Shown here piece by piece: positions 11,871 through 22,693 of a DNA stretch of 64,000 bases. This stretch comes from Cristatella mucedo (lineage: Eukaryota; Bryozoa; Phylactolaemata; Cristatellidae), in NCBI GenBank assembly GCA_009760855.2, contig WPIO01000270.1, positions 55,001-119,000 of the forward strand. Reading direction: 5' to 3'. The notes under the pieces were generated by a model that ran no database searches, was not told the origin of the DNA, and saw only the letters and a list, made by a program, of their open reading frames with translations. The translations under genes were made by a program, and so were the position numbers. Every line of letters begins with the position of its first letter. Positions within the stretch are counted from its first letter, which is position 1.

Positions 11871-11989
11871 TGAGGTTCTGGCTCTGGCTTCCGGCGGCTT
11901 CCGGCCTCCATGCTTGGAGCCAGCAAGTACTTGAGGAACAGGTGCGTTTTAGTATCTGTTTATATGTCGTCAAAAAATTAGGGGGGAGT

Positions 11990-12782
11990 TGTATCGCAGG
12001 TCGGCTGCGAGTTTACAGGCACATTGGAACGCACGAACCAATCGGAACGGTCTCCGGAGGATTCTTGGTTGGCTCGAGGCCCAGCTAAGCGACTTGAGTC
12101 AGAAGAGCCGGCGATACGCTGCCTAGCAGGATGAGAAAGTAGTTCGGATGAGTAGGCTGGAGCGAATGAGTGAGGAGACCTAGAAGTGAGCGGCATAACG
12201 TCGAAGTCGGAAAGGCGAGGCGCTGGTCGCTGATGAGTGGCGTAGTGTGGCAACTATGAACACTTTGACAAACAATAAGCAAACACGAACAATTCACAAC
12301 AGACTTTGACGACATCTGCGACATCTGACGATGCCTGCCGACGGCTTTTGACGCTGCTCCTAGCGACGGCACTCTTCCGAGTTTTGCACCGAATCTAAAC
12401 GCGTAGCCGCGCAGGCCGGACGATCTGTAAGTAGAAAGTTGCAAAGGCAGAGAAGGATGTAACTAATGCATTGACCAACTTGGTTGCGGTGCCCCTGTCT
12501 AGGATAGCCTGAATGCATGCAGTGCTGCGTAGCTGAAAGTAAGCAGACTGGACTGCGGTAGAAGGCAATGGCTGATATGAAGCTGGTGTGGTAGAGCTAA
12601 AGTAGCCGGTGACTTTGGAACAGGACAGCCATATTTTTCATGCTGAGGCTACAGGGAATATGCTGGCAGAGCCCTTTTGAGGTACAGGTTTACCAATTTC
12701 TGAGCAACTTTAGACTTGCCCACTACTAGTAGGTTGATTTTATTGACATTTAAATTGAGATCATTTTTTGCCATCCACTTGT
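11990..12782 (-). mobile_element. Old LINE (family 1-related), diverged
   Basis: The minus strand shows decayed family-1 blocks: a CTGCCTAGCAGGATGAG..AGTAGGCTGGAGC block, GTGGCAACTATGAACAC, a TGACCAACTTGG..CTGAAAGTAAGCAGACTGGACTG block, GTTTACCAATTTCTGAGC and GGTTGATTTTATTGACATTTA, corresponding to [10 protein letters not shown] and nearby RT codons of younger copies. It is more diverged than copies A-D and lacks the 3' UTR end. Confidence 0.65.
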
Positions 12783-12786
12783 GAAT

Positions 12787-13345
12787 AATAATAATAACAC
12801 TTTTGTATAGCGCACTCAGAGAACTGAATCTCTTTCTAGGCACTTTGCAGATTCTGTATATAAAGCATTCCCAAATGATTGGTGGTAACATCCGCAAGCG
12901 GCAGGCACGGTTTAAGCAGGCGCATGCACACAAAGAACGAATCACAAAAACCCATAAAATTCTGTAATAAACATGTGATTTGTATGCTTCTTTTCAAATG
13001 TCGTCATGTCAGGGGACGTTATGACGTGCGTCGGTAGTGAGTTCCAGGCTTTGGGAGTATACAAACTGAAGGCACGGTCTCCAACAGTTTTTGAGGTTCG
13101 CACGAGGTATTGCTAAGCGATCGAGTCGGAACGGCGGGATCTACGATTCTTTTCGTGTTGGGAAGTAGCTCCCACAGGTAGGCTGGATCCAGAGAATGAA
13201 GGGACATAAAAAGTAAGTGACAGAACCCTGAAGTCGATGCACGTGCTTGACTTGGATCCAGTGCAGGTCGGTGTGAAGCGGTGCGACGTGGCAATTTCGG
13301 TGCTTCCGACAGTCGAGCCTCAGGCCGACTTTTCAACAGTTGAAT
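12787..13345 (-). mobile_element. LINE family 1-related 3' end, old copy
   Basis: Starts with an AATAATAATAA tail, then ACTTTTGTATAGCGCACTCAGAGAACTGAATCTC and the 3' UTR, followed by a diverged C-terminal ORF (GTGAGTTCCAGGCTTTGGG..ACGGTCTCCAAC, GTGCAGGTCGGTGTGAAG). The CTTTTGTATAGCG variant is shared with 39.4, 46.4 and 47.9 kb and probably marks a subfamily. Confidence 0.7.
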
Positions 13346-14451
13346 TTGCTCAACTAATGACCACTCGCTCGGTGAGAGGACAAAGCCTAGATTCGGGGTC
13401 AACAAATAAAGGCGGATGCTTAAAAGACCAAATCGCCGAGCTTCAAGTGCCCAGCTATGTCCATTTATAAAAAATGAAATATCTTTACTCCAGTAAGCTA
13501 CTTCCAGAAATTAATTATACGATGGCTTGTGGTATAACCATTGCGCTCATTCTGGTGACGAGTGCCCAAAATATGTGTGAATCAAGAGAGTTGAGAGTGT
13601 GTGTTTGTCGCGTTGGCAAGCCGAGAGAGATCACAGCATAGGTGCAGCTGTGTGTCGCACACATAGAAATCACTGAGCTTGGCAATTAAGTCGGTAAGAG
13701 TGAGAGCGTGATTTGTGAAAAGAAGTGGACCGAGCAGCGCTGTGGCATCCGGTGCTGGCTTGAGAGGCCCGTCGGATGACCGTTACTTACCGTAGCGTGG
13801 CGGCGTAGTTGAGGCAGTGCACACACTCCCGCAGCTGGCTTCTGCTTGACCGGACTGCTCGGCCGACGAGATCGGGAGGATCCGACTCGGCCTGCAAGAT
13901 GGCGAAGCCTCCTGACGTTTTCAAGTGACGAGGAGTCCGAATCCACTTCCCATCGGAAGTGGCCATCGAGGCTGCTGTTTCAACAGGATCGTTTGGATAG
14001 CCAGGAATGAATCCGACACTCGGTGCCGCTTGGTGCCGTCGTTTTGCGAGACCAAGCGACGAGCCACGAGCTCTCCGCCGAGTCCCAGGCCGGGGCAAAC
14101 AAAAAAGCGTTGTTAGCCTTTTAACTCCGTGACTGAGGAGTTAGCACGACGACCGATTACGGTGCTACGTCGTGCTTGGTGGCCACGACTTGGACTAGAC
14201 TCGCAATCGCGAAAGCATCAGTCCCTCCGCGGTGCTCTGCCCACGTGCAGAAATTTGAGACACTGCCCTAGGTTAAATTGATCCCCTCCATTGCACTGGG
14301 CATCGAAGCCAGCGGTTAATCGTGGGCCTGTCGGCATCGAGTTAAGCGGCGCCGGGGCGAGCGCCTGATGCGATGCGAAGCGGCTCCACCGGCTGGAGCT
14401 AAAAGAATCGCTGTATTCGATCGTGCTTCCTGCGCAGCGAGTGTCACAAGA
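13346..14451. other. Unassigned region with one long minus-strand frame
   Basis: On the minus strand 14098-13787 is open (103 codons, with PGYPNDPVETAASMATSDGK in it) and has a natural-looking composition, but I do not recognise it and no splice partner was found. The rest (GC-rich, 14.1-14.45 kb) shows no repeat ends or motifs that I can name. Confidence 0.3.
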
Positions 14452-14640
14452 GCCTAGAAAGAGATTGGGTTCGCTGAGGGCGCTATAAAAAATGTGCTGT
14501 TACTACTATTGCTGCCTGCTTTTATTTATTATTTATACCATATTATTATTATATTCTTATATATATATATATTATATTTATATTATATTAATATTATTTA
14601 TATTATTTTTTATTTATTTATTTATATTTGCTCCGTGGCG
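14452..14640 (+). mobile_element. LINE 3'-end scrap plus AT-rich tract
   Basis: AGCCTAGAAAGAGATTGGG..GAGGGCGCTATAAA at 14452-14490 is the terminal hairpin region of LINE family 1 on the plus strand. It is followed by about 130 bp of TTATTATAT-rich sequence, probably a decayed tail. Confidence 0.6.
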
Positions 14641-14702
14641 ATGGTCGAAGCGGGACCCTGCAGCACAGCAAGGTACAAGCTGCTGGCTGAGTAAAAAAAA
14701 AT

Positions 14703-14880
14703 CCTAGCTGATTAAACAGCCTCGTTTTACATAGCGACAGAAGAGCCTTTTCGCTTTGCGGCTTTCACCACCGCTTGGAGTGGCGATAAAGGATCGCCCA
14801 CCGCTGGAGACGAGCCCACGACCTCGGGAATGAGGTCGTGAAAGCAACCGCCTTACCTAGTTTGTCATCGCGGCTCACCC
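14703..14880 (-). mobile_element. tRNA-derived SINE
   Basis: Minus-strand copy. The plus strand reads CTAGCTGATTAAACAGCCTC (3' end of the SINE), GCGACAGAAGAGCC, CACCACCGCTTGGAGTGGCGATAAAGGATCGCCCACCG split by small changes, ACCTCGGGAATGAGGTCGTG, and ends with a GCGGCTCACC head. It is about 175 bp with a tRNA-like 5' half. The internal B box is decayed here (GAGCCCACGA instead of a clean GGTTCGAATCC). Confidence 0.8.
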
Positions 14881-15359
14881 GATTAGCCCAATCGACCCAG
14901 CTTGTTAAGTCGAAGTTTGGGTTACACTTTCGTCTCCCGCAGGTTCGGTCGCTCGCCTCTCTCGAAATGTAGCCACTGGCTTGACCCGCTAGAGCTCAAA
15001 TCTCAAAAACTCATTCAGCTGTAATTTCTCAGGACACGACTATCGGTGGCCTTAATTCACCTACCTCGTCAATTTGCTCGAAACCCTGGGCCGGCGGTTT
15101 TCTTCAGCAAGACCTACAAGCCCAGTGTGGCGTGATTAATTTATCGCTCGGTTAGTGCATCGCTTGGCTGGTTAGTGCAGCTCATTTGTCGGCCATTGCT
15201 CGCCTGCTCGCGTGTCTCTTGTCAGTAGGTTGGCTTGTAGCTGAAGGCTATTTCACAGCCTTCAATGGACTCGCTGTCGGATTAAATCCTCGGACTTAAC
15301 TTTAAATTTACGTCCTCTAACCTCCTACGACTTAAATTCCCGGTTCCCCTCGGATCTCG
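14881..15359. other. Spacer between two SINEs, nothing recognised
   Basis: About 480 bp of mixed composition with no open frame, repeat tail or motif that I can support. Confidence 0.4.
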
Positions 15360-15528
15360 GTGAGCCGCGATGGCACTCGATGGTTAGGTGGTTGCTTTTC
15401 ACAACCTCGGTCCCGTGGTCGTTGGTCCGAATCCTATCGCTGTGATTATTTGTCTTCACTGCAAGCGGTGGTGATAACCGTAAAGGCTCTTCTGTCGCTA
15501 TACAAAAGAGGCTGTTAAATCAGCTTGT
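15360..15528 (+). mobile_element. tRNA-derived SINE
   Basis: Plus-strand copy: GTGAGCCGCGATGGC head, AGGTGGTTGC, TCGGTCCCG, a decayed B-box region (GGTCCGAATCC), GCAAGCGGTGGTGATAACCG, and the family 3' end TCTGTCGCTATACAAAAGAG..TTAAATCAGCTTG. It abuts LINE H directly. Confidence 0.82.
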
Positions 15529-15529
15529 A

Positions 15530-15709
15530 ATGATAATAATGCACTTTATAAAGCTCCCTTGGAGAACCCAATCTCTTTCTAGGCGCTTTACATTTGCTGC
15601 AAAGGAAACGCGATCGGATCGTGAGTGGTACCGTGGTTGACAAACAACATGAATAGCATGGTTAGGGGTGACATGCCCAAGGTCAGCATGCAAGTGTGGT
15701 TAGTAGCAG
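15530..15709 (-). mobile_element. LINE family 1 (copy H), 3' piece; remainder at 16438-16520
   Basis: Tail and 3' UTR on the minus strand (AATAATGCACTTTATAAAGC, GTTAGGGGTGACATGC, GTGGTTAGTAGCAG). It is interrupted at 15709 by a solo LTR. The continuation (GCAGCAAGCACAGTGTCAGCATGC..CCGCTAAATGC) is at 16438-16520. Confidence 0.85.
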
Positions 15710-16437
15710 TGTAACCGAGTTCCAGGGGCCAAAGGCTAGTTCCCGCCAAACCCGCCATACTCCGGCCACGCGGCCCGCTCGCCATGCCGCTGAGCTAGGG
15801 TAAGACGAGGGGCCCCCAGGGTAAACCTCTTTATAATAACGCATGCGCCAACAACAACAGGGGAGCTAAACAAGTCTACAGGGAGTGTCCTATACACAGT
15901 ACACTATGGGGGCACAAGACGACGCAGCAAGCGCGAACAAACGTGTTATAGTTGGGGTCAGTCGGCTTCTGCAGTCCTGTCGTTGTACCGACTCCGAATC
16001 CAACAGTACGAGCGTACGCCGTCCAAAACCCGGCTGGCTGAGTAACTGCTTGGCTAGTCCGAGTCGACAACTACCACAGTCGTGAGCTTCCACCGAAAGA
16101 CGCCAACACACGGGGGTCACGTACACGCTACAAGGGGAACGCGGAATATACAAGTCTCAACAACGAGCGAGCTATCCAGCTCCGCTCGGGCCTTGGGTAC
16201 TCGTTCCCTTGCGTGCGTGGCAGCATCGCCGGAGCACGCCTGCACGAATCCAGGTGCATAACTCGGCGAGACCGGGAGCCTCCAACACTACGACTTACTT
16301 GGCCAACTTCTCCTACCCAAGAGCCCCGGTTACTTCACGTCACCACGCATGCCGTAGGTCCGACCCCGGCCTAGCCAGTGACCCTAACCCTCATTAGAGC
16401 CATTCGGTCACAGCCAACCGAACCCAGCCTGGATACA
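15710..16437 (+). mobile_element. Solo LTR (728 bp) inserted in LINE H
   Basis: The insertion begins TGTAACC and ends GGATACA (TG..CA ends, a short inverted TGTAaCC/TGTATCC repeat) and is flanked by GCAG on both sides (15706-15709 and 16438-16441). A 4-bp target duplication is usual for Ty3/Gypsy-like elements. Undisturbed LINE copies read straight across (TAGTGGCAGCATGCACAG). A TATA-like TTTATAATAA lies at about 15831. No internal region or second LTR is present. Orientation is set from the TATA-like box and is tentative. Confidence 0.75.
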
Positions 16438-16631
16438 GCAGCAAGCACAGTGTCAGCATGCTTAAGCACATAAAGGAGGAATCGCAGGGTCCCGCTAAAT
16501 GCTTTACTAAATAGGTGCTTGTATTTAATTGTCTACGATTGTCTAGATTCGCACGGCAATGCCTGCGATCGTAGCTATCAGTGAGAGCGACTCTCACCGA
16601 TAGCTACGATCACACGCATTCTGATTTAACA

Positions 16632-16675
16632 GCCACTTTTGTACAGGACAAGAGAGCCTTTATGGCTATCACTGC
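16632..16675 (-). mobile_element. SINE 3'-end fragment
   Basis: TTTTGTACAGGACAAGAGAG followed by CCTTTATGGCTATCACTGC resembles the end of the tRNA-SINE family (TATAGCGACAGAAGAGCC..GGCTATCACCACC). Next to it at 16742-16755 is a run of G. The rest of 16521-16905 has no other support. Confidence 0.5.
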
Positions 16676-16905
16676 AGCTGCTCCTTCGGCTGAGGGGGCG
16701 GCCGCTGTGCCCCCAGCCCAACATTCGCGGCTGGGGTAGTGGCGGGGGGGGGGGGGCTCACAGCTGTCCTCCAGAGAGCCAGGTGCCGCCATTGGTTCTG
16801 GGTGACCGCCACCAGTTTCGCTCCTTTCGACTACACGCGGCAGCTGTTCACTCTACCAACGCGTAGACAGATTTAATTTGAACCCGTCTTCACCTTGATT
16901 TATTG

Positions 16906-17180
16906 CTTGTAATGTAATGTAATGTATCTCCGTCAGTAACTCCACAAAGTCATAAAGACCATGTGGGTGTTACGCAGGAGAGTTTTGTATAGCCCACTCA
17001 CAGCCTAAGCGGCTTTCGGTACGCATTTGGTAGCCAACAGACTTCGTCTCACGCAACAAAGAGAAAGTGGGAAGCATAGCAGAGTTAGGAGAGCGGTTGA
17101 GGTAGTGAGTAGCATAGAAGTAGCAGTTCAGGACCGCTGAAAAAGATGTGCCAGAGTCGGCAGCTGGAGAGTAGATGTCG
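16906..17180 (-). mobile_element. LINE family 2, 3' fragment
   Basis: (TGTAA)n-like tail, then TGTATCTCCGTCAGTAACTCC, CAGCCTAAGCGGCTTTCGGTACGC split by small changes, and minus-strand codons FLRNDIYSPAADSGTSFS. Nearly identical to 26165-26435. It ends at GCGTAAGAA, where a family-1 fragment is joined. Confidence 0.85.
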
Positions 17181-17315
17181 TTGCGTAAGAAAGCTACACT
17201 AGACGAAGAGAACGCAAGCAATTACCGCCCAGACTCCCTTCTACCATTCCTATCAAAGACACTGGAACGGGTCGTAGAGGACCAGCTGAACTCATATATC
17301 GAAACTTCAAACGTA
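17181..17315 (+). mobile_element. LINE family 1 RT fragment
   Basis: Plus-strand remnant RKKATLDEENASNYRPDSLL and [19 protein letters not shown], matching 7000-7125 of copy A. Both ends are abrupt: family-2 LINE on the left, truncated MARVEL copy on the right. It has no tail, so this is a rearrangement junction rather than a normal LINE insertion. Confidence 0.85.
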
Positions 17316-17612
17316 GATGGCGCTGCTGTCGAGGTGGCAGCAGCAGAGCGCCTGTAGGAGCTCACGCCGCAGTGCGACGATGCTGCACAGCGACTGCAGC
17401 TGCTGCTGCTGACGAAGGAGGCCTGCGAGGCAAGCAACACAGGCAGCAGCAGAGCCAGGTAGGGGCTATGGCAACGCTTTCCGGCTCACGTTCGAGTCAG
17501 ATCAAGCGACAGCAGCAGCAGCTGGAGCCGTACTGTTTCTCCCACTTTCAGCATGCCCGGAGAGGACCGGATGTAGGCAGAGCTGCCACGTCTACCAGTG
17601 TTGTCCATTGAG
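17316..17612 (-). pseudogene. Truncated copy of the MARVEL gene at 0.1-0.6 kb
   Basis: Minus-strand 17612 downward reads MDNTGRRGSSAYIRSSPGM then LKVGET and the same donor context (GAAACAGTACGG) as the gene at 599. The next ~200 bp align to its intron and the beginning of exon 2 up to a CAGCAGCGCCATCTA block, then stop at the family-1 LINE fragment. The exon-1 spacer is shorter and the aligned exon 2 no longer reads in frame. It is probably a duplicated pseudogene; an expressed paralogue with rearranged exons cannot be excluded. Confidence 0.6.
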
Positions 17613-18734
17613 CTAGAGGTGAGACACGATCAAGGCATCAACAACTGCCAGCAAGGCTCGAGAAGAGTTCAAGGCTGGAAAAAGTATGACAAAGGTAACA
17701 GCAGCAGCAGCCAAGGGAATGCAGAGCCCTGATCAGTGGTCTCAACAAAGGTTTGACTTGCAGAATATTTAGCTCTAGCGACAGTCTGTAAATACACGAA
17801 CTCGGCTAGTGAACATCACTCTAGTTTGACGACTTCCCTGTCAACCTGACCAATTGGCAGACCTAAATAGCAACAATGTCCAAGCTGACCAGTGCAAAGC
17901 ACAGCCTTGGTGCAAGCGTTGCTGCATCTCGTCCGGCCGTGCAGACTGTCAGCTTCGGCGAGCTGCCCTGACTTGACGAAAACGAACAGAAGCTCGAAAT
18001 CCGCAATGTTGCTTATCACAGCTGCCACTGTTTTCTCCTAGTAAATTTCCTTCTTTCTTATCCCTGACAAAATTGTTGGTCAACATCAACCAACTGACCT
18101 ACTTCACTAGCCAGGTCGAGTTTTCCACCTGAAAATGAGGTGAACATCCGTAGATGCTCTTTTTGCTAAACCGTAAGTAAACTTTTGAGTCAGCTACTCT
18201 AACATATATTGTCTAGTTCACCTCTGATTGAGCAATCTGGGTATTGCGTGCAGCATGCACGTTGCCATCGCCCGACTGTACACCTGAGTTCTAGCTCAGA
18301 AAGCTATCAAACAAAAAAAGTGTCGTCCGAAAATGTGGCAAAGTTTGCATGCAGCTGCTTCAATAACGAGTAGCAGGGCAAAGGATAAGGGATAAACATG
18401 AACAATTTAATTAATTAAAGATGTATATATATAATCACGCTAGGAGAAACCAATATCCCATACGATCAGTGTAGTGAAGCAATGTAATCCGAAGCGATCC
18501 CAAGCGATCATGCAACAGTTTCAAATGGCTCCCGTCACCATGGTTGTTTCGGTCAAACTCTACGCAAAATTATTTCTAAAGTCTGCTGCAATTACTGCGG
18601 GCATGCTTACACAAACAGCTGCCGGTGAAAGGAAGTCACACGTAACGTTCAACCAGAAAGACACGATCCCACCAACAGACAGCTTCAGATGACCGCTGCC
18701 TCAAACCACGGCCATTAAACAGGACCCAGGCATG
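17613..18734. other. Intergenic, nothing recognised
   Basis: About 1.1 kb with short frames only. The first ~80 bp still resemble the 600-680 bp flank of the MARVEL gene (GGCATCAACAACTGC, AAGGCTGGAAAAAGT). No further features are supported. Confidence 0.4.
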
Positions 18735-18830
18735 CATCAAAGCTTCCTGGATTTCCAGAAGGAAAGACCCTGTACTAAGAGTACAGGCGATCCGCCCTAA
18801 GGGCAGGCGAAAGTTTGGCCCTCCACACCA
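18735..18830 (+). repeat. Dispersed repeat, copy 2 (pairs with 3455-3560)
   Basis: CTTCCTGGATTTCC, GGCGATCCGCC and GGCGAAAGTTTGGCCC match the copy at 3.5 kb. No ends or coding are recognised. Confidence 0.5.
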
Positions 18831-19029
18831 ACGTCAGGGATCCGAGACAACTATACAAAAAAGACGACAAATCTATGCGACTATACGACAAATCTATGCG
18901 ACAACTCCTGCCATCGATGCGATCCTTTGAATACCGTCATCGCCGGTAAAGCGGCTCTGGCGCTTCGGTTGCAGGATAATTCTTAGCTACCGACAGTGCG
19001 AGCGCAACGATCTGAGAATCCAGCCGAAG

Positions 19030-19310
19030 CAAGCAAGCAAGCTCTCTAGCGAGAAGCACTGGCACTTACGTGGGCAGAGATGAGCTGCTTCAGTGGAACA
19101 GTGGTTGTGCCGAACCAACGAATTATCAATTAGAACTACACCAGGAAGGCCCAGGAACCAGTCAAGCCAGGTAGTTGCCGCAGCCGACCCACTCTTGTGT
19201 GTAGGTGCCCTCTTTAGGCCAGGGTTAAAGGTGCTAGCTTTAGTGACCGAGGTCAAGAATCCCCTCATCTTTCCTACTGGGGTCGTGGGCTTGAGCCCTT
19301 GAGGCAACTT
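19030..19310 (+). repeat. Left arm of a direct repeat around a family-2 LINE
   Basis: CAAGCAAGCAAGCTCTCTAG..GAGATGAGCTGCTTCAGTGG split by small changes, then GACCCACTC, TGTAGGTGCCCTC, TTAAAGGTGCTAG, TCGTGGGCTTGAGCCCTTGA and GGCAACTTGCTAA recur at 20012-20420 in the same order and orientation. Confidence 0.75.
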
Positions 19311-20011
19311 GCTAAGCTCTGGGAAAAGCGATTAAGGCACATGGAATAGGATATCACTTCTATGCTGACGATGCTCCGTTGTATTTGTCTTTCAAACCGT
19401 CGGAATCTGCTGCGGCAACTGAGAAACTGAATGCTTGCCTTGCCGCTGGATGTCGGAAAACTTCCTGAAATTAAATGATGATAAAACCGAACTGCTGCTC
19501 ATAGGACACCTAAGCGTGTGGCTGGATTAAAAGGCTTGGCTGCTCTAATAGGTGATGCTATTGTGCGACCATCACCACGTGCTCGAAATTTAGGTGTCGT
19601 GCTCGACAGCTGCCTCAATTTCAAAAGCTTCATTCAGAAGGCTGCTTCTACAGCTAGCCATCACATCCGATCCCCATCCAAGATTAGGAGCTGTCTCCCA
19701 CCGTGGCTTGTAAAGAATTTAACTAGCTCTTTAGTTCTGTCTCGGCTTAATTATTGTAATACCCTTATGGCTGGGCTGCCAAAGAAAGCTATTGTGCCAC
19801 TGCAGCGGATTATGAATATGGCTGCAAGGCTGGTCTTCAAGTCCCAGCGGTGTGAGCACGTGTCTCCTTTGCTGGAAGAGCTAGGACGGTGGCCGGTTGA
19901 GCAAAATATACAGAGCAAAGTTCTTATTCTGACACACAAGGCCAGCCACGGCTTAGCTCCTTCGTACCTAGCTGAACTGTTGCATCAGTTTCAGCCTGTT
20001 CGCGCCCTCAG
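19311..20011 (+). pseudogene. LINE family 2 reverse-transcriptase C-terminal region
   Basis: Plus-strand remnants begin at the RT palm (HGIGYHFYADDAP, with the YADD-like box at about 19352-19366). They continue [50 protein letters not shown] and MNMAARLVFKS to SHGLAPSYLAELLHQF. One long open piece is 19518-20060. The sequence stops within the C-terminal domain at CGCGCCCTCAG (about 20010), where the second direct-repeat arm begins. It is related to, but clearly distinct from, family 1. Confidence 0.85.
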
Positions 20012-20420
20012 CAAGCAAGCAAGCTCTATAGCTCGAATCACTGCACTTTGGCAGAAATGAGCTGCTTCAGTGGAACAGTGGTTTTGCAGAACTAACGGAA
20101 AATCAGTTAGAACTACACCACGAATGCCCAGGAACCAGTTAAGCCTGAAGTTGCCACGGCCGACCCACTGTGGGTGTAGGTGCCCTCGTTAGGCTAGAGT
20201 TAAAGGTGCTTTAATGGCGAAGAATAAATTTATTAATTAATTTAAAAATTAATAAAAATTTAAATAAAATTTAAAAATAAATTTAAAAAATAAATTTTAA
20301 AATAAAATACAATTTAAATTAAATTAAAGGTGCTTTAGTGACCAGCAAGTCAAGCAGCAGCTCACCTTTCCTACATTACAGGGTCGTCGGCTTGAGCCCT
20401 GTGGCAACTTGCTAACAGCT
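20012..20420 (+). repeat. Right arm of the direct repeat, with an AT-rich insertion
   Basis: Repeats the left arm at 19030-19310. It is longer because a ~110-bp AAATTTAAA-rich stretch lies between two copies of TTAAAGGTGCTTTA (20200-20213 and 20324-20337), which looks like a 14-bp target duplication. The left arm has one copy of this motif and no insertion. Confidence 0.75.
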
Positions 20421-21151
20421 GAAGTACCCGGATAGAGATTCAATTCTCTTAGAGCCCTATGCTTTTCTGACTGGTCGTCGCACAGTGCAGAGTCCGCCGA
20501 CGACCTGCACTGCCAGCTATTCAGATAAGCACGGAGCAGCTGGAAGGCGAAGGACAGCTTTCCCAAGGCAAAGGGAGCTAATTCTCCATGTCCCCACCTG
20601 GGCTCCTTTCACCTCGTCCTGCAGACTGCCCCACATTCGAGGTGCCAGTCAACGTGGCTTTAATCATGGAGCAGGGCATTCCACTCTCGTTCCTCATCAA
20701 TCCTTAAGTGAGGCAGTATGCCTCAATTGGCCGAGCGGAACAGGCTGTGCAGAGCAACTGCACACACAGGCACCGTTCAGCTCTGTATACCTAGGTCAGT
20801 ACACGACGTAGTCAGATCAGCGGCCAACGCCCTGAGTTCGGAACTGGCTGTCTTAAAAAGTAGCCGGCATCGCCATTTCTGCACTAGTACGGGCGCTTGC
20901 GAGGCGCGGTCCCACTCTCGTTCCCCTTGGTGGCGTGGAATCTTACCACCGCAGCACGGTATCAAGCACGCCTTGACCAGTAGGAGCCGCCATGCCTTCG
21001 ACAGTGCGACGTACTATTTCGGCTACGCCCTTGCAGTTTGGTCGATAAGTGCACTGGTAGGCCCAGCGATCTGCTAGGTTGCTTTAACGCCCCGTCGTTG
21101 GCTGACTAGTTGAACCAGGTGCTGCTATTCCTCAGGAGTTGTGCTGGTGGG

Positions 21152-21186
<35 letters not shown>

Positions 21187-22318
21187 AACGATTTACTCTC
21201 CAACGAACGCTAAAGAAAACGAGCCAATTCGGCAGGAATGTGCCTCCTTAGCGTAAATCTGCAGGGATCACAGCCCACCGGCTTTAATGATTTCTCATGG
21301 GTTCTTCAATGATTCCTCGGTGGGTGACGTCGATCGCGAAAAGAGAGCTGTGCTGAGCAACTTCGTGACTGCATCGATTAGAAGAACTTGGCAACGGCGG
21401 ATCCATTGACCTTTGCCCCAGCAAGAACGGCCAATGTGTTTGGTGTCAGCTCAAGGAATGTCCACACTGGGTTGACACAGTTTCGTCAAGTACAGCGCCG
21501 CGTCGAAGCCCAGGCGGTGCAGAGTGGGGAAGAGCCTCAGGTCGATCTCAGGAGCCACCAGACTGACTGAAGGAGTGTCCTATACAAATGCAGTAGGACT
21601 GAACTCACTGCAGGAGCTGCAACGGGAGCACGCCCGGTCCAGTGCTTTCAAACTTGGGCGGTGCTGAAGTCAGCTGGTTGGTTTTATTCTCTCGCGACCT
21701 CACTAGATTTGCAGTGAGCTCCAGACCTCACTCCGTTACAGCATCGTGGAGTAAACCCAGACTTCGTCAAATTAATGCCTCTCCCATGCCGCCTGGCCTC
21801 ACTGCTTTATTTCCGTCGTTAAGTGATCTAAGCCAACCAAGCACAGTTGTTGAATCAGCTCCAACTCCAACCTTTCGTAACAGCGAGCAGCACATCCTAC
21901 CTGTGCACCGCCGCATCCATCATGCATCGCCATGGCGAGCAGCACATCCGGCCTCCGTACAGCAGCATTGGCACAGTGCACACTTGCATGCAGAACCGAT
22001 CAGGGGTAATACAGTACAGTATACCCAGTCTGCAGCCCCACCGATGTTCGACGGACGACATGCAGTCTAACTGACCCTCTACAAATAAAAGATTTTTGTT
22101 TAGAGATGCGATGACCTGGAAACTTGGCTGGATTTGTGCGGCTTTAATTTATTTATTTAATTACACCTAAGTTATTGATTTAGGTATAATTCATTAATTA
22201 ATTGTGCAGATTTTGCGAATAAAAATTTCTCCAGCTATGTGCACACTATCGTCACGATACTTATTATCGACGCCGTTGACTTTCCTTCCTAGTTGTGACG
22301 TTTACGCCAGCTACTCTT
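20421..22318. other. Unassigned region; (CT)n at 21152-21184
   Basis: Contains a CT microsatellite (21152-21184) and two overlapping plus frames (21642-22070 and 21847-22074) that end just before an AATAAA at about 22084. This could be a terminal exon, but the proteins are not recognised and the two frames cannot be told apart. Nothing else is supported. Confidence 0.3.
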
Positions 22319-22461
22319 GGGCCGACCATGTCATGCTCATAGCGCCCTGCTCTAAATTGGGTGGCTGTTTACGAAAGAGGGTTCGCCGGGAAGCCGCCGA
22401 GCAGCTGATTTTGCCGCTGCACTCACCGTTGTAGAGTGAGAAGATTATAAAGAAAAGGAAG

Positions 22462-22464
<3 letters not shown>

Positions 22465-22528
<64 letters not shown>

Positions 22529-22530
22529 AT
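22465..22530. repeat. (AT)n microsatellite
   Basis: About 30 AT units in the LTR-like repeat. Copy 1 at 5 kb has no such tract, so it expanded after the copies separated. Confidence 0.95.
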
Positions 22531-22693
22531 GCACATATATATATGTGTTTATTTATTATATTCATATAATGATACATAAGATATACAATGTAATAAAGAA
22601 TATCATGCAAAAAAGTTTTGACCGGGAAAGTGCATAGCGCTTAAAAATGTAAAAATGTTCGCTGTTACGGACGTACGTGATGTAGCTCTACGT

